DNA of 64,000 nucleotides from Isoetes taiwanensis (Eukaryota; Streptophyta; Lycopodiopsida; Isoetales; Isoetaceae), in assembly GCA_021234155.1 (NCBI GenBank), contig JAJEKV010000239.1:558001-622000 (forward strand). Direction: 5' to 3'. The position numbers and the translations under genes were made by a program. The notes beneath the pieces are model-generated. The model was given only the letters and a program-made list of their open reading frames with translations. It did not search any database and was not told where the DNA came from. How positions within the stretch are numbered: position 1 is the first letter of the stretch; each line of letters begins with the position of its first letter. Below are positions 63,690 to 64,000 of this stretch, in pieces.

Positions 63690-64000
63690 ATAAATCCGAA
63701 AAGACCGGTCCTAAGGAATCACCCAATCTGTGATTCCACCGGATGGAAACGCCAACAGTATTGTACGTTTTGCAATGATGCCACTCAAGCCGACAAGTCA
63801 AGTCAGCTTGTCCGGCCGAGGCAGATCAGCTTAACCGACGTGACGCACGTGTGGTGATTCCACCCAGAATCATGTGTGGTGACCCACCCACGAATCAACT
63901 CTTGGGCACCTGACCAAGACCGCCCTCTTGGGTGATTCACCTTCAGGCTCCTCTGAAGACGCCTCCCGGTGAGGCGCTCGGATTCGTCTGTCATAGCTAT
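63690..64000. repeat. Right-hand GGTGATTCCACC-type motif block
   Basis: GTGATTCCACC or close variants occur near 63730, 63855 and 63930, alongside GAATCA words and CpG-rich text. It resembles 59840-60520 in words and composition. It runs off the window end, so its terminus cannot be seen. Confidence 0.55.

Overview
The window looks like a gene-poor, A+T-rich stretch of a land-plant nuclear genome. Plant markers are a TOC1/PRR1-like clock gene (pseudo-receiver plus CCT motif), a PHLOEM PROTEIN 2-LIKE A10 homologue, and Ty1/copia elements primed by initiator tRNA-Met. DUF7869-type elements and LINEs with an animal-like ORF1 hint at a non-angiosperm such as a fern, lycophyte, bryophyte or gymnosperm. 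That placement is inference. Nearly every coding region carries frameshifts, many at homopolymers, so real decay and assembly indels cannot be separated here.

Layout. 0.85-1.1 kb: a tRNA-derived SINE between 40-bp direct repeats. 2.87-12.05 kb: two related LINEs in tandem on the minus strand, each about 4.4 kb, with long (GA/TC)n microsatellites before, between and after them; this is the most striking feature of the window. 12.96-13.8 kb: a plus-strand Gypsy gag relic. 14.7-15.4 kb: a GC-rich poly(A)-ended insert. 17.3-20.0 kb: a non-autonomous copia-like LTR element. 24.6-26.5 kb: the PRR/TOC1-like gene. 26.7-31.5 kb: a complete but degenerate Ty1/copia element just downstream of it, with 195-bp LTRs and a 5-bp target duplication.

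32.6-36.8 kb: DUF7869-type transposon relics, one of them split by a 1.57-kb TIR transposon whose empty site is preserved in a paralogous copy at 46 kb. 36.9-38.7 kb: short tandem repeats and the 3' part of a plus-strand LINE. 39.2-40.7 kb: a 54-bp minisatellite and a Helitron-like 3' end. 42.75-43.55 kb: an 800-bp purine-only tract. 45.2-50.6 kb: a methyltransferase-like relic, the second DUF7869-related copy, a Gypsy relic and another unclassified element. 54.4-56.3 kb: the PP2-A10-like gene, frameshifted. 56.9-59.1 kb: a hAT transposase relic. 59.8-64.0 kb: a MULE-like transposase relic between two blocks rich in GGAATCAC/GATTCCGCC motifs.

Only the PRR/TOC1-like and PP2-A10-like loci look like host genes. 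The rest is layered transposon debris. The candidate new biology is a plant LINE family that appears to insert into TC microsatellites and to carry a coiled-coil/RRM ORF1 in the same frame as the endonuclease-RT.
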